A stretch of DNA of 45,914 nucleotides. It comes from Nitrospira sp. (GTDB taxonomy: Bacteria > Nitrospirota > Nitrospiria > Nitrospirales > Nitrospiraceae). The stretch covers positions 1-45,914 of the forward strand of contig JAFEBI010000025.1 of assembly GCA_018242725.1 (NCBI GenBank). The letters are read 5' to 3'. Position 1 is the stretch's first letter; each line of letters begins with the position of its first letter. Of the stretch, positions 16,402-26,404 are shown piece after piece. The position numbers were made by a program, and so were the translations under genes. The notes beneath the pieces were generated by a model that saw only the letters and a list, made by a program, of their open reading frames with translations, searched no databases and was not told where the DNA came from.

Positions 16402-17421
16402 TCAAGACCGATGTTTTTTAATTTCAACAACCGCTTGAAGACTTGATGCGATAGCATCAAGACTCTCGAGCAACGAAGTGAAATGATCCGAGACCCCAAT
16501 CGTTGAAGAAGGCATGGCCGGCCTCGACAACACCGTTCCCACCTGAACATGACCTGCGACAGGCGGCTTTAAGGTTTCAACAACCGCAATCAACGGAGTG
16601 CGGCTCAAATCCAACTCGTAAGATCGCATGTCATCTCCTCGTTCTTCTTCAGTCACCGTCACGACTGGACGAAGAGGATAGCGACTGTTGATTTTCACCA
16701 CGACTCCCACAGCTCCAGTGGTGAGCCGAACCGTGGTTCCAAGCGGATACACCGACAACTGCTCAACCAGGGCCTTAAGAATCTCTCGTGGGAAGGTGGC
16801 CCGTTCAGCTACAAGCAGTTCCTTCACGGCTTCATGCGGAAACAGCCTGGGGCGATATGGACGCTCACTGACTAAGGCATCAAATACATCGACCACTCCG
16901 CAGATCTGCGCCATTTCATGGATCTGTCTTCCCTTGAGGCGATGGGGATATCCCTGTCCGTTCCATCGCTCATGTGCCTGACAAGTCACTTGTGCCAACC
17001 ACTCCAAGGTGGGATTACACGAGAGAATAATCTCGGCTCCGCGTTCCGGGTGTTGTTCGATCAGCGTCCGTTCCTCTGGAGTGAGCCTGCCGCTCTTCGT
17101 CAGTAATCCCGCAGGTACCGTAAATAACCCGATATCATGAACAAGTCCGGCAAGTGCGAGTCGATGCAGCTCGTCCCCATAGTACCCCAATCCAATTCCG
17201 ACTCGTGTCCCTAGAATGGAAACATTCAAGAGGTTGGTCAGCAGTGGCGAGCCTGCTGGCCCGGACAGTGCTTCGACCACAAGCTCATCCGTCTCATGGA
17301 GCGACGCAACGATATCCGAAGCAAGCCCTTCAAGGTCTCGCAAAGGAATATTGCGCTGTCTCCGAACGGCGACCGTCGCTTCGTCTAAGGTCTGCATCGC
17401 CTTTTCATACCACGTCTTCAC
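16402..17421 (-). CDS. HD-GYP domain protein (probable cyclic di-GMP phosphodiesterase)
   Basis: 339 residues from GTG 17421, chosen because AGAGGTG lies 7 bases upstream; a TTG at 17460 would add 13 residues. HD-GYP proteins hydrolyse cyclic di-GMP with a metal centre. Metal and substrate motifs: HDIG at 95-98, H124 in EQHPE, H150 in AHERWNGQGYP (GYP at 157-159) and D179. Two details differ from the commonest form: HDIG is followed by LF rather than K, and the usual HHE is AHE. The remaining 230-339 is a small beta-rich domain of unknown role. It lies at the downstream end of the chemosensory cluster but after a 380-base gap, so it may be separately transcribed. Confidence 0.85.
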   Translation of the reverse strand: MKTWYEKAMQTLDEATVAVRRQRNIPLRDLEGLASDIVASLHETDELVVEALSGPAGSPLLTNLLNVSILGTRVGIGLGYYGDELHRLALAGLVHDIGLFTVPAGLLTKSGRLTPEERTLIEQHPERGAEIILSCNPTLEWLAQVTCQAHERWNGQGYPHRLKGRQIHEMAQICGVVDVFDALVSERPYRPRLFPHEAVKELLVAERATFPREILKALVEQLSVYPLGTTVRLTTGAVGVVVKINSRYPLRPVVTVTEEERGDDMRSYELDLSRTPLIAVVETLKPPVAGHVQVGTVLSRPAMPSSTIGVSDHFTSLLESLDAIASSLQAVVEIKKHRS

Positions 17422-17801
17422 GAGAACACCTCTGCAACGTGGGAGCACGTTTCTCGACAACGGCTGCGTGTACCCGGCTCTACCAACATTTGCGTGCTCT
17501 CTTAGGTTGCTGCATACTCACTGTCAGGCCGGATCTATGCGTATTGCACGATCGCCGTACGGTTTAGTCATGTGTTCCCGTTATAAATGGCCTCGGTGAG
17601 CACAATACTTCCTTGCCAGGCACAGCCATTCGTTGCCACGCTGAAGAAACATAGAGTTGAGAGTCCGAAACAAGGTTGAACGGAAAAAGCCGATGTCCGC
17701 ACTCAAACAGTTTTCCGGATCACCACCTGATCCTGCACGAATTGACGAAACTTCAAACCGCCGTCAGGGTACACAACCAAAAGGATCGCAGAAGGTCCAG
17801 T
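17422..17801. other. Non-coding interval before the HD-GYP gene
   Basis: 380 bases between the stop of the degenerate-Hpt gene and the HD-GYP start. No convincing gene on either strand. It probably carries the HD-GYP promoter; I could not pick a -35/-10 pair with confidence. Confidence 0.5.
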
Positions 17802-18740
17802 TCAGTGGAATAGAACGCCTTGGATGGCTAACCGTTCCACTTTCCCACTTTCCACCCATTCTTCGATGGCTTTCATACACTGGGCCAAACGCAACTGAAC
17901 AGCCGCAACGCTCTGCGGTGAGATGACAACGCGTTGTTGCGACACAATGGTGAGAAAACCATGCAGCCCCATGAAGAATGTCATGGCCTGTGAAGCATTC
18001 ACCTGTTGCGCAGCCGACCACAACTGAGCGACGCGCTCCACGGCCATGAGGAGGTCGGTCGAAGACATCCCCGTCGCAGTACCGTCCGATGTGAGTGCCT
18101 GGAGAGTACCTGTCAGATGGCCCTCGTGTTGTTGAACAAGCGTGAGGAACCCTTGATCTCCCTCAGCTGAACGCTCGAGAAATTCTCGAACTGAAGCAAG
18201 CTGGTACTGTCCGGTATCACATTGGATGAACGCTTCGGCTTGAGCCTTAATGGTCTGGATAAGATTCCGCGGGATTGCGCCCGATGGGCTGAATTTCATC
18301 TGAAGCTCATGGAGTAGAGTCAACAGCTTCTCGGGCTGGATTGTCGCGGGAATACCGTTCTCAGAAGTCTGCGAAGGCGCTGCTTCAAACGTCACTCCGG
18401 TCGCCCGATTCAGGGCTCCATGGATATGCCCCAACTGCTTACACAGGGCAAGGAAATCGTCGGACGAAATGTGAGCGGACGGATCCTGCAGCGCTTCGAC
18501 AAACGGAAGTGCGGTAAAACTCGCTCGTTCGACATCTGTGAGGTTGACGGTGGCCGCCGATCCACCAAGATTGCTGATACCGACCTTAATCGTCTGAGCT
18601 AATGACCGATGCCTCCCGGATTCCGGTGCCTGTTGAAGTTCATCAAGTGCAACGTGAATCTGCTGAAGCCATTCGTGGGCCTCTTGCACGAAGAGCTCAA
18701 CTAGTTCCTTCTGAAACCCGTCTTCCGTTTCAACAGGCAT
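17802..18740 (-). CDS. Chemosensory-cluster protein with a degenerate Hpt-like domain lacking the phospho-histidine
   Basis: 312 residues, ATG 18740 with AAGGA upstream. Residues about 10-90 read like a histidine phosphotransfer domain (FVQEAHEWLQQIHVALDEL, then a second helix). Where CheA in the same cluster has HTLKGSAYTVGF, this protein has SNLGGSAATVNL at 56-67: Leu, Gly, Ser, Ala, Thr and Val are kept, but the phosphorylated His is Ser56 and the Lys is Gly. Around 130-310 is a second alpha-helical part of unknown family. It cannot be a phosphate carrier as written. It may bind receivers without accepting phosphate. It follows the receiver/coiled-coil gene by 63 bases on the same strand. 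The Hpt call is my alignment by eye. Confidence 0.65.
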   Translation of the reverse strand: MPVETEDGFQKELVELFVQEAHEWLQQIHVALDELQQAPESGRHRSLAQTIKVGISNLGGSAATVNLTDVERASFTALPFVEALQDPSAHISSDDFLALCKQLGHIHGALNRATGVTFEAAPSQTSENGIPATIQPEKLLTLLHELQMKFSPSGAIPRNLIQTIKAQAEAFIQCDTGQYQLASVREFLERSAEGDQGFLTLVQQHEGHLTGTLQALTSDGTATGMSSTDLLMAVERVAQLWSAAQQVNASQAMTFFMGLHGFLTIVSQQRVVISPQSVAAVQLRLAQCMKAIEEWVESGKVERLAIQGVLFH

Positions 18741-18803
18741 GCGAGTCGGTCCTTCAGCACGACGATCCCGGCCACAAGCGAACTCCAGAGATCAAGCCTA
18801 CGA

Positions 18804-19991
18804 CTATCCTTTTCCACTTCCAAGTTGAGACGCCAACCCGGCGATTTCACCTAACTTTCTCACGAGTTCCTCAAATCGCTTGGTCGCGCTCTCGGCAGAT
18901 TGCTCCGCTTCCTGCACTCGTTGCGTCAGTACCCCATTGCGCTCACGTTCCGCGGCAAGCTGTCCCTCCAACTCCGGGATTCTGGCAGCCGCTTGTTCCA
19001 ATTCCTGAGTTCGCTCGACTGTTTCGGCCTCGTGCTTCCGATGGGTCAAGAGCTCGGCTTCAAGCGACGCACGGACATGCTGAAGATCCACGATCTGCTG
19101 CTGGTCGTTCGCCAGCCGCACTTCCGTATCCTTCACCTTTGCCGAGATTACTTCTAAATCGGCAAGTTGCTGAACAAGTTGTTCGGCTGCAGCCCGTTCA
19201 GCGTTCAAAGACGATTCCAATTCTGCCACCCGGTTCGAGGTCGCCTGTGAATTCAACATGGCCTGTTTGAGTGAGTTGACGACATCCTGTTCGGACCTGA
19301 CCGCTGCTTCCAGCTCCGGGATTCTCGCAGCCTGCCGCTCAAGGAGCGTCACCTTCTGCTGCAAATCGCTCACTCGCTGACGTTCCATCGTGAGCTGCGA
19401 TTCAACTTCTTTCGCCTGAGCAAGCTGTGCAGTAGAGACGGCTATTCGGTCGGTAAGCTCCTCCGAACGAGTACGCTCAGCCTGGAGTTGGCGTTCCAAC
19501 TCTTTGACATGATTCGCCTCCTGGAGCTCACTCTGCGACGGCTGTCCCGACACAGAGAGGATGCTCTCTGCCGCGGTCCCGGTAATGGAAAGTGATGGAC
19601 TAACGGCAGCTGATGCCGACTCCTGTTTACGTGCCAGAAGCTCGAAGACTCGATCTTTGAGAGACGTGCCTTGAAACGGCTTCTTCAAGACCCCATCGGC
19701 TCGACACGACTCCGCCTGTTTCGTCACTTCGTCATTCACGATGCCGGAAATCAGAAGGACAGGTGTCGTCCCGATCGCGGCCTGTCCGCGGACAAACGCA
19801 CACACTTCGTACCCACTCTTGTCCGGCATGATGACATCTGACACCACCACATCCGGTTGTTCCTTCGCGAGATAGGCGAGGGCCTCTTCTCCATTGGCGG
19901 CAAGCGCGACGCTAAAACCAGCTTCCGTGAGCAGTCGCTCCGCCACCTTTCGCACTGCAATGCTGTCATCTGCAATCAGGATCTTCGGCAT
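18804..19991 (-). CDS. Response-regulator receiver domain fused to a long coiled coil
   Basis: 395 residues, ATG 19991 with GGAAAGG upstream. Residues 1-120 are a complete receiver: acidic pair DD at 8-9, phosphoacceptor D52 in SDVIMPDKSG, T/S switch near 82 (LLISG) and K104 in LKKPF. From about 160 to 390 the chain is almost continuous heptad-like helix (for example ELERQLQAERTRSEELTDRI), with several similar segments of the form ELE..LAAER..., suggesting internal duplication. No DNA-binding or enzymatic output domain. Phosphorylation by the neighbouring CheA would probably switch an oligomeric or scaffold rod. This is comparable to FrzS- or PilG-related polarity factors only by analogy. Confidence 0.85.
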   Translation of the reverse strand: MPKILIADDSIAVRKVAERLLTEAGFSVALAANGEEALAYLAKEQPDVVVSDVIMPDKSGYEVCAFVRGQAAIGTTPVLLISGIVNDEVTKQAESCRADGVLKKPFQGTSLKDRVFELLARKQESASAAVSPSLSITGTAAESILSVSGQPSQSELQEANHVKELERQLQAERTRSEELTDRIAVSTAQLAQAKEVESQLTMERQRVSDLQQKVTLLERQAARIPELEAAVRSEQDVVNSLKQAMLNSQATSNRVAELESSLNAERAAAEQLVQQLADLEVISAKVKDTEVRLANDQQQIVDLQHVRASLEAELLTHRKHEAETVERTQELEQAAARIPELEGQLAAERERNGVLTQRVQEAEQSAESATKRFEELVRKLGEIAGLASQLGSGKG

Positions 19992-20027
19992 GCTCGCACC
20001 TTTCCTTCATCCCGCAACCAACGGGCA

Positions 20028-20477
20028 TCACCACACACCCATCCCCAACCTGGACACCGAGAGAATCGGAACTTCCTCCTGACCATGAGCGTAGCTTCCT
20101 TCAGCGGGCACATCCCGGTCTCGGTAGGGCTGAATCATGGAGCGATCAAGGGTTTGTAGAACCGGAATCTCTTCATCGATGCAGACCGCCAAATCGCCCA
20201 ACGAATGTTTCATCCTGAGACACAAGAGACTGGTTCCCTGCACCGTACGCTGAAGCGCTGCAGCCAGATCAAAGACCGGGAGGACGATCTGGTTGAGCCG
20301 AACAACTCCTGAGACGAACGGAGTTCGCCCGGATACGGGGATCGACTCATGCCATTGGGAGATACCTCCGACCTCCAACGTCCTGACCGCCAGCCGTCTT
20401 CCTCCTACAGAGAATACCAAGAGGTTCCATGATCGAGATGTTTCATGGTGCTGAGCATGGCCATTCGTTCTTAGCAT
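20028..20477 (-). CDS. CheW-like protein (third in cluster)
   Basis: 149 residues, ATG 20477 with AAGGA upstream; it overlaps the stop of the preceding CheW-like gene by 7 bases. A single CheW-type beta domain: LLVFSVGGRRLAVRTLEVGGI at the start, then VSGVVRLNQIVLPVFDLAAAL, the usual place for docking to the receptor and to CheA. It is shorter and more diverged than canonical CheW, so it is called CheW-like. It may be an adaptor for a different receptor or for the receiver/coiled-coil protein. Confidence 0.75.
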   Translation of the reverse strand: MLRTNGHAQHHETSRSWNLLVFSVGGRRLAVRTLEVGGISQWHESIPVSGRTPFVSGVVRLNQIVLPVFDLAAALQRTVQGTSLLCLRMKHSLGDLAVCIDEEIPVLQTLDRSMIQPYRDRDVPAEGSYAHGQEEVPILSVSRLGMGVW

Positions 20478-21007
20478 GCTTGGTCCTTGCTCTGCATCGT
20501 TCCTTGCAAAGCCACGATGGATTCTGTTCCCTGTGACTCAATCTTTGACACCACTCCCTCGAGTTGTTCTTCCAGTACCCATGCTGTGTTCAGTACGAGT
20601 ACCACACTGTGGTCAAAGAGGATCATACCTCGATACCATACTCGTTCCGGGCCACGGAACTGAGCGGGAAGAGGAAGAAGCTGAGACAGATGGACATCAA
20701 GGAGGCCATGCACCTTCTGAACTGATACACAACCTCGGCGCCTTCCATCTTCAAGGAGTACTCCTTGAGTCCTATCCCATCGACCCTCGGTTGCCAAATT
20801 AAGCCGCACAGCAAGATCGACCACTCGATAGGTTATGCCTTGCACAACTGGATCTTGAAGGGACTCCCCATTCTCGCTGGTTTGTACCCCCAGAAGATAT
20901 TCGGCTTCGAATCCAAAATATCTTCCGCCGATCGTTGTGACGAGAAAACACAGCGGAGACGTAGAAGCGGATGTCGCACGCTTCTCTCTCTTCATCGAAA
21001 CACTCAT
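20471..21007 (-). CDS. CheW-like protein (second in cluster)
   Basis: 178 residues from ATG 21007, with GGAAGG 9 bases upstream. Starting at 21175 would run 98 bases into cheA with a non-matching N-terminus. A CheW fold is indicated by FLVTTIGGRYFGFEAEYLLGVQ and YRVVDLAVRLNL, but the sequence is much diverged from the other two copies. C-terminal residues about 150-178 are an extension. Adaptor between receptors and CheA is the probable role. Confidence 0.7.
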   Translation of the reverse strand: MSVSMKREKRATSASTSPLCFLVTTIGGRYFGFEAEYLLGVQTSENGESLQDPVVQGITYRVVDLAVRLNLATEGRWDRTQGVLLEDGRRRGCVSVQKVHGLLDVHLSQLLPLPAQFRGPERVWYRGMILFDHSVVLVLNTAWVLEEQLEGVVSKIESQGTESIVALQGTMQSKDQAC

Positions 21008-21077
21008 AACAACGCCTTCCGACCCATTCTCCGTAATAATTCCTATTTCGTCAATCAATACAACGCTTTCCACACAG

Positions 21078-24000
21078 TTACTTATCGAATGTTCGTGCTC
21101 GTCCCATCCACCGCTCGACCTCTTGAAGCAACATCCGTTCTTCAACCGGCTTAGCGATATAGGAGTTCGCGCCAATATTGATCGCCATCTGTCGGTGTTT
21201 ATCCCCTGCCCTCGTCGTCATGACAACCACCGGTGTTTCACGAGTTTCAGAGCGTCTTCGCAAGGCTTGAATGACCTCAAAACCATTCAGTTTCGGCATT
21301 TCAAGGTCTGTCAAAATCATGCTATACGGGAAGGTCGATGCCTTTCGGAGTCCATCTTCTCCATCGACAGCCGTATCAACCTGATATCCCGCTGACTCCA
21401 ACATTTTCCCGACAAACTTCCGAATACTCAGGGAGTCGTCGACCAATAACAGGCGGACATCCTGTTGCTCCGCAGATCTCACTTGATCAGAAACCACTGG
21501 TTGTGGCTGAAGCTGATTTTTTGAAACGACGGCCTGTACACGCGACTCCTTGCTGTTTCGCCCAACCAGCCTGGTAGGATCAACCACTAAAATGACTCGC
21601 CCTTCTGGATCAATCGTCGCCCCCCCGAAGAACGACTGCATAAACGGCTTCAGTTGACCTAACGACTTAATGACGACTTCTTGTCGGCCCAATAGCTCAT
21701 CGACGGCCAACCCCATCAAGCCTCCGGCTGTACGCACGATCACAACCGGCATCATTCCAGTAACGGCGAAGCACTCTCTCCGGAGCATATGGTGTAACGA
21801 CTGCACCTCAATGATTTGTTCACCCACCTGTAAGAACGTACGCTCACCTTCTGCTCCCCATGATGATGCCGTCGGCATGGTCACTTCCTGGATATGGAGC
21901 AGTGGGATGGCATAACGTTCAGCGCCGGACCGTACGATTAAGGCGGTGGCTATCAGAAGCGTGACCGGAAGGCTCAAGGTAAATTTTGTTCCGACACCGG
22001 GTTCGGACTCCACGGCAATATGGCCGTTCATTCCCTCGATGGCTCGCTTCACGACGTCGAGCCCCACTCCACGTCCGGCCTGATCGCCGACTTTCTCAGC
22101 CGTTGAAAATCCTGGAAGGAAAATTGATTGTAGGATCTCGGCATCCGAGATGGTGTCGATCTGCTGTGCATCGACCAATCCCATCTTGACGACCTTGGCC
22201 CGTATTTTGACTAAGTCCAAGCCCGCTCCATCGTCTTCTACCTCAACGATCATTGAATTGCCACGATGCGCGGCGTGCAAGTGGATGGTTCCGACCGGCG
22301 GTTTGCCTTTGGCCAGTCGATCGGCGGCCGGCTCGATGCCATGATAAACGGCGTTCCGCACCAGATGGACGAGAGGATCCACCAACCGCTCCACAACGCC
22401 CGTATCAACTTCCGTCTGCTCACCTGACGTCACTAAGGTCACTTCCTTATTGGAGGCACGCGCAATCTCTCGGACGGCACGACGAAATCGAGTAAATGGA
22501 GTCCCAATCGGAACCATGCGAGCATGCGCAATTTCGTCCCGCATCAGGAGAGTCAATTGCTGCAACTGGCTCATATCGTCGTGCGCTCGGTGAATCGAGC
22601 CATTGAGCTGCGCCAATGACTCACTGATATCGGCGGTCACTTCACTAATACGTCGTGCCAAGATATTAAAGTCGTCATATTTATCAAGTTCGAGGCTACC
22701 AAAATCACCGAATGCCGCAGGTCCCTGCATCGGAACCGCCGTTGCGGCGTTGGGCGTCTCTTGATAAGTAAACGTATGCTTATCGGAAAAGGATTGAACG
22801 GAATCGACCAATCGAGACTTAAAAACCAAGACTTGTTGTGACAGTTGTTCGAGAACTCGCAGTCGTTGTTCCAACCGACCTCGCCCGATCACCAATTCTC
22901 CCACGAGATTCATGAGTCGTTCGAGCCGTCCATAACTGACACGAATGACCTCACGGTCTTCCAAAGACTTTGCCTCTGTCGGCTTATCTTTATCGACGGT
23001 CTTCGCCGTCGAGATCGCTGCCGGAACAGAGTCCCGTGAGGTCTCCGCAAACAGACCCGACGGGGGTACGTCGCCAGAAGCCTCTTGATCAAGCCGTTTG
23101 AGATCAGATCGCGTCGTACTGAACCGTTGCCTGGTGCCCGATACTGCGCCGAGATCTCTTCGCATCAATACCCGCACCACATCAACCGAACGAAGGATGA
23201 GGTCCGTGTGGCCAGACCGTACAACGAGTCGACCATCGCGCACCGCTCCCATAAAGTCTTCAACATGATGCACAAGATCGCCGATCGATTGAAATCCAAC
23301 GGTATAGGCGGAACCTTTCAAGGTATGAGCGGTGCGAAAGAGTTGATTGATCAGTTCGCGATTCTGTGGATCTTTGTCCAAACGGAGAAGGTTCGATTCC
23401 AAGAGTTCAAGATAATCTTGAGCCTCTGGAACAAAATACGAGAGGACTTCAGGATCGAGTTCGGGAAGCAAATAGGCGTCGGATAAGTCTGCAGGAGGCA
23501 CTTCTACACTGACGACTGGCTCGGGGATCGCGGGACCGGTTTGGAGGACATCAGGTCCCGTTGGTCCTCCGATCGCTGGACCGGTTGAGACCGTCCCCTC
23601 ACATATCTGCCGCAGTTGATGGATCAGAACCGGAACATCACGCTGAAGTTGATATCCTACTTGAGGATCACGTCGTAAGAGGAGCTGAACTGTTCGAGTT
23701 GCGTTCTCAAATACCTCAAACATATGGTCGGTCAACTTCAGACGCTTTTCTTTTACCGCAATCATGCCGTCTTCCATCGGCCGGACAATATCTCCAATGA
23801 CCTCGAACCCAACGGTATAGGCCGACCCTTTCAACGTGTGGATGGCGCGAAAGAGGCGATGGATGGCATCGTCGTGATCGCGTGTTGCGCGAAGCATTCG
23901 AACCAAGTCATCGATCGTCCGGAGATACTCCTCTGCTTCGGGAGTAAAATAGGATAGGATCTCAACATCGATAGTAGGATGAACATAGTCGAGACTGACT

Positions 24001-24407
24001 GATGCTGCAGGCTGGAGAACCTGAAGCCGCTCCAGCAATCCAAGACAGCGTGTCACGACATTCGCATCTTCACTGCCGTCCTGACCAATCCCTTGGATCA
24101 AGACCGCCAACCCACCGACGACTTCCCGCATGGCACTTACAACCGTCGGCCAGTCGTCTGGCGCAATATCGTCCGCGCGCTCAAGAATAAGTTCAAGCTC
24201 AGCAGAGAGTTGAGAGATTCCCCCATAGCCATAGAGGGCCGAGGCTCCCCGAAGGCGATGGGCGACAATGTAGTGTTCGTGTAATTCGTGCGGGGGAGGG
24301 ATCGGCTCGCCGTTGGCGCGCAACGCTTCTGCCAACATCCTGGCTCCATCCGATGCCTCGGAGACGAAGACTCGAATCAGGTCAGATTGATGAGACTCCG
24401 CTCCCAT
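21078..24407 (-). CDS. cheA: Hybrid chemotaxis histidine kinase CheA with three Hpt domains and a C-terminal receiver
   Basis: 1109 residues. Domains: Hpt1 at about 1-110 with H50 in a divergent AHRLRGASALYG; Hpt2 at about 145-270 with H190 in HTLKGSAYTVGF; Hpt3 at about 315-430 with H361 in an identical HTLKGSAYTVGF. The P3 dimer helices lie at about 485-635. The ATPase domain lies at about 637-815, with the N box around HLVRNAVYHGIE (681-692), the G1 box DDGAGLD near 725-731 and the G2 box GRGVGLDVV near 778. A CheW-like domain lies at about 815-960 and a receiver at 983-1109, with D1034 and a KP at the usual place. This resembles ChpA/PilL and FrzE-like kinases. It is the centre of the cluster and should phosphorylate both its own receiver and the separate ones. 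Confidence 0.93.
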   Translation of the reverse strand: MGAESHQSDLIRVFVSEASDGARMLAEALRANGEPIPPPHELHEHYIVAHRLRGASALYGYGGISQLSAELELILERADDIAPDDWPTVVSAMREVVGGLAVLIQGIGQDGSEDANVVTRCLGLLERLQVLQPAASVSLDYVHPTIDVEILSYFTPEAEEYLRTIDDLVRMLRATRDHDDAIHRLFRAIHTLKGSAYTVGFEVIGDIVRPMEDGMIAVKEKRLKLTDHMFEVFENATRTVQLLLRRDPQVGYQLQRDVPVLIHQLRQICEGTVSTGPAIGGPTGPDVLQTGPAIPEPVVSVEVPPADLSDAYLLPELDPEVLSYFVPEAQDYLELLESNLLRLDKDPQNRELINQLFRTAHTLKGSAYTVGFQSIGDLVHHVEDFMGAVRDGRLVVRSGHTDLILRSVDVVRVLMRRDLGAVSGTRQRFSTTRSDLKRLDQEASGDVPPSGLFAETSRDSVPAAISTAKTVDKDKPTEAKSLEDREVIRVSYGRLERLMNLVGELVIGRGRLEQRLRVLEQLSQQVLVFKSRLVDSVQSFSDKHTFTYQETPNAATAVPMQGPAAFGDFGSLELDKYDDFNILARRISEVTADISESLAQLNGSIHRAHDDMSQLQQLTLLMRDEIAHARMVPIGTPFTRFRRAVREIARASNKEVTLVTSGEQTEVDTGVVERLVDPLVHLVRNAVYHGIEPAADRLAKGKPPVGTIHLHAAHRGNSMIVEVEDDGAGLDLVKIRAKVVKMGLVDAQQIDTISDAEILQSIFLPGFSTAEKVGDQAGRGVGLDVVKRAIEGMNGHIAVESEPGVGTKFTLSLPVTLLIATALIVRSGAERYAIPLLHIQEVTMPTASSWGAEGERTFLQVGEQIIEVQSLHHMLRRECFAVTGMMPVVIVRTAGGLMGLAVDELLGRQEVVIKSLGQLKPFMQSFFGGATIDPEGRVILVVDPTRLVGRNSKESRVQAVVSKNQLQPQPVVSDQVRSAEQQDVRLLLVDDSLSIRKFVGKMLESAGYQVDTAVDGEDGLRKASTFPYSMILTDLEMPKLNGFEVIQALRRRSETRETPVVVMTTRAGDKHRQMAINIGANSYIAKPVEERMLLQEVERWMGRARTFDK

Positions 24408-24455
24408 TGGTGTACATCTATGTCGACCAGGAGGTACGTGACCGATCCTGATCCA

Positions 24456-26345
24456 TTAGGTCAATTTAAATTGCGACACCGAAGCCGTGAGCCCTTCCGC
24501 CAACTTCACCATATCTTCGACCGTCGCCCGCGCCGAGTCGGTTGCCTTTTGCGTGGCAATGGCGCCTCCCGTGAAATCTTTGATCGATCGTCCGACTTGA
24601 TCCGTGGATACAGTCTGGGTTGTGGCGGAAGCCGCAATGCTCTGGGCAAGCTCTGCAGACCGTTGCGCGATTGTTGAAATCTCCTTGAACACATCACCGG
24701 TCCGCAAGGCTGAGGCTGATCCTGCCTCTACCGCTTGCGTTTCATGTTCCATCGCCACGACGGCGTGCTGTGTCTCGCTCTGAATCACCTTCACGAGATC
24801 CGCAATTTCACGCGTCGCGTTCGTCGAGCTTTCGGCAAGCTTTCGAACCTGGTCGGCCACGACACCAAATCGAGCGCCAGCTTCACCTGCCCCCGCGGCT
24901 TCGATCGCAGCATTCAGCGCCAACAAGTTGGTTTGATTGGCGATTTCACGAATCGTGGAAACGATCTGCGAAATTTCCAACGAACGATCACCGAGGGCCT
25001 TGACCTGCTTTGACATCCGCTGAACCGCCGACCGAATCCGCTGCATATCCTGCACGGTTTCCTGTACCGCAACCCGGCCATCTTCCGTGGCCTTCAAGAC
25101 CTGGCGAGCTGAGTCAGAAGAGGCTCCGGCCGTTTCCGCAACTTGCCTCATGGAAACCGCAAGTTGTTCCACCGCACTGAGCGTCTTCATTGATTCGTCG
25201 GCTTGATGCTTGGCCGTACCGGCCATTTGACCGGAATTCTCCCGCAAGGCGCCGGCTGATCGATTGACCCGTTCGGCCGATTCTCTGACCTGTTTCATCA
25301 ATTGTGCGAACCGTTGGATCATGAGGTTAAAACCATCCGCCAGATTTCCGAACATGTCGGCAGTGACTTCACCGCGCTTGGTCAGGTCTCCCTTTCCCAC
25401 ATCGGAGACGAGGACCAGAAACTGCACCAATCGTTTCTGCATGGTATCCCGCTCTTCTTCGGTCGAGACCAGGCTCGTGAGACGGTCAAGCATGATGTTG
25501 AACGCTTTAGCCAGATGGCCGATCTCGTCATTGCTCTCAAGTCTGGCTCGAGCTTGAAGATTCCCTGCGGCAGCTTGTTGAGCGACGTCGGCGACATGTG
25601 TGATATTCCGCGCGATCGATCCGGCTAGGTAAAATCCAATCGCGGCCGCCAGCAGAAGCGCCAACAACGATCCGGCCAGGACGACGTTCGTCCGATGGGA
25701 GGCCTCAGCTTGCCCGTTGTCGTTCATTTCTCTCGCCACTTCGAGAATCGTCGTCATGAGTTCCCGAACCCGTAGCGTGGCTGCGTTGTACTTGTTGGCC
25801 ACATCAGCAGACAATGCCGACTGTCCAAGTTCGCGCATGCTCTGTTTTTGCTCTTCGGCGAGTGATGATTTGAAGCTCTCCGCGAATGCACCCACCGCGC
25901 CCTCCGTTGCCGAGAAATATTCACGCAACGCTTGATGAAGACTGGCAAGATCTTTACTCTCACTTCGACCACTAGCTGAGTCATGCAACGGGGATGCTTG
26001 ATACGCATTCAGGGGAACCAGTGTCTGTTTCTTGAGCTCGGCCAACGCAGCGACCGTCTGATCAAACTCAGGTTTCCCAACCTGCCGTCCTATGTTTAAT
26101 AACCCACTATGATAGAGCCCAAGGTTCGTACTGACGATTCCCACATTTGATAGTGCCAAGGTCGATCCGTTGTAGATCGACTGTAACTCGCCCTTAACCG
26201 TATGAAGTCCCATCAGGCCGACAAAACCAACAGAGATCATGATGAGACTGACAGCCGAAAAACCAAGAATCAATTTCGGCAGAGTCTTGAGGTTTTGGAA
26301 CCATGAAGGCGACGGTCGAGCCGTCGATTTGCTATTCCTGGCCAT
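24456..26345 (-). CDS. Methyl-accepting chemoreceptor-like protein (PilJ-like layout)
   Basis: 629 residues, ATG 26345 with GGAGGA upstream. TM1 at about 24-48, a helical periplasmic sensor of about 170 residues, and TM2 at about 221-243. A HAMP domain lies at about 244-297 and a second HAMP-like stretch at about 305-360. The cytoplasmic signalling hairpin has its conserved tip [22 protein letters not shown]. The C-terminus ends FKLT, with no CheR-docking pentapeptide. No CheR or CheB is near, so adaptation, if any, depends on genes elsewhere. It probably senses an unknown periplasmic or surface signal for the downstream CheA. Confidence 0.92.
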   Translation of the reverse strand: MARNSKSTARPSPSWFQNLKTLPKLILGFSAVSLIMISVGFVGLMGLHTVKGELQSIYNGSTLALSNVGIVSTNLGLYHSGLLNIGRQVGKPEFDQTVAALAELKKQTLVPLNAYQASPLHDSASGRSESKDLASLHQALREYFSATEGAVGAFAESFKSSLAEEQKQSMRELGQSALSADVANKYNAATLRVRELMTTILEVAREMNDNGQAEASHRTNVVLAGSLLALLLAAAIGFYLAGSIARNITHVADVAQQAAAGNLQARARLESNDEIGHLAKAFNIMLDRLTSLVSTEEERDTMQKRLVQFLVLVSDVGKGDLTKRGEVTADMFGNLADGFNLMIQRFAQLMKQVRESAERVNRSAGALRENSGQMAGTAKHQADESMKTLSAVEQLAVSMRQVAETAGASSDSARQVLKATEDGRVAVQETVQDMQRIRSAVQRMSKQVKALGDRSLEISQIVSTIREIANQTNLLALNAAIEAAGAGEAGARFGVVADQVRKLAESSTNATREIADLVKVIQSETQHAVVAMEHETQAVEAGSASALRTGDVFKEISTIAQRSAELAQSIAASATTQTVSTDQVGRSIKDFTGGAIATQKATDSARATVEDMVKLAEGLTASVSQFKLT

Positions 26346-26404
26346 ACCCTACATCCTCCTCCACACGCTCAATCCTGCTCGGCAACCTGATTCAGGGTAA
26401 CGGT

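Noticed and set aside
17657..17926. 89-codon plus-strand ORF
   Set aside because: It overlaps the well-supported minus-strand gene by 125 bases and shows no domain or conserved-looking segments.
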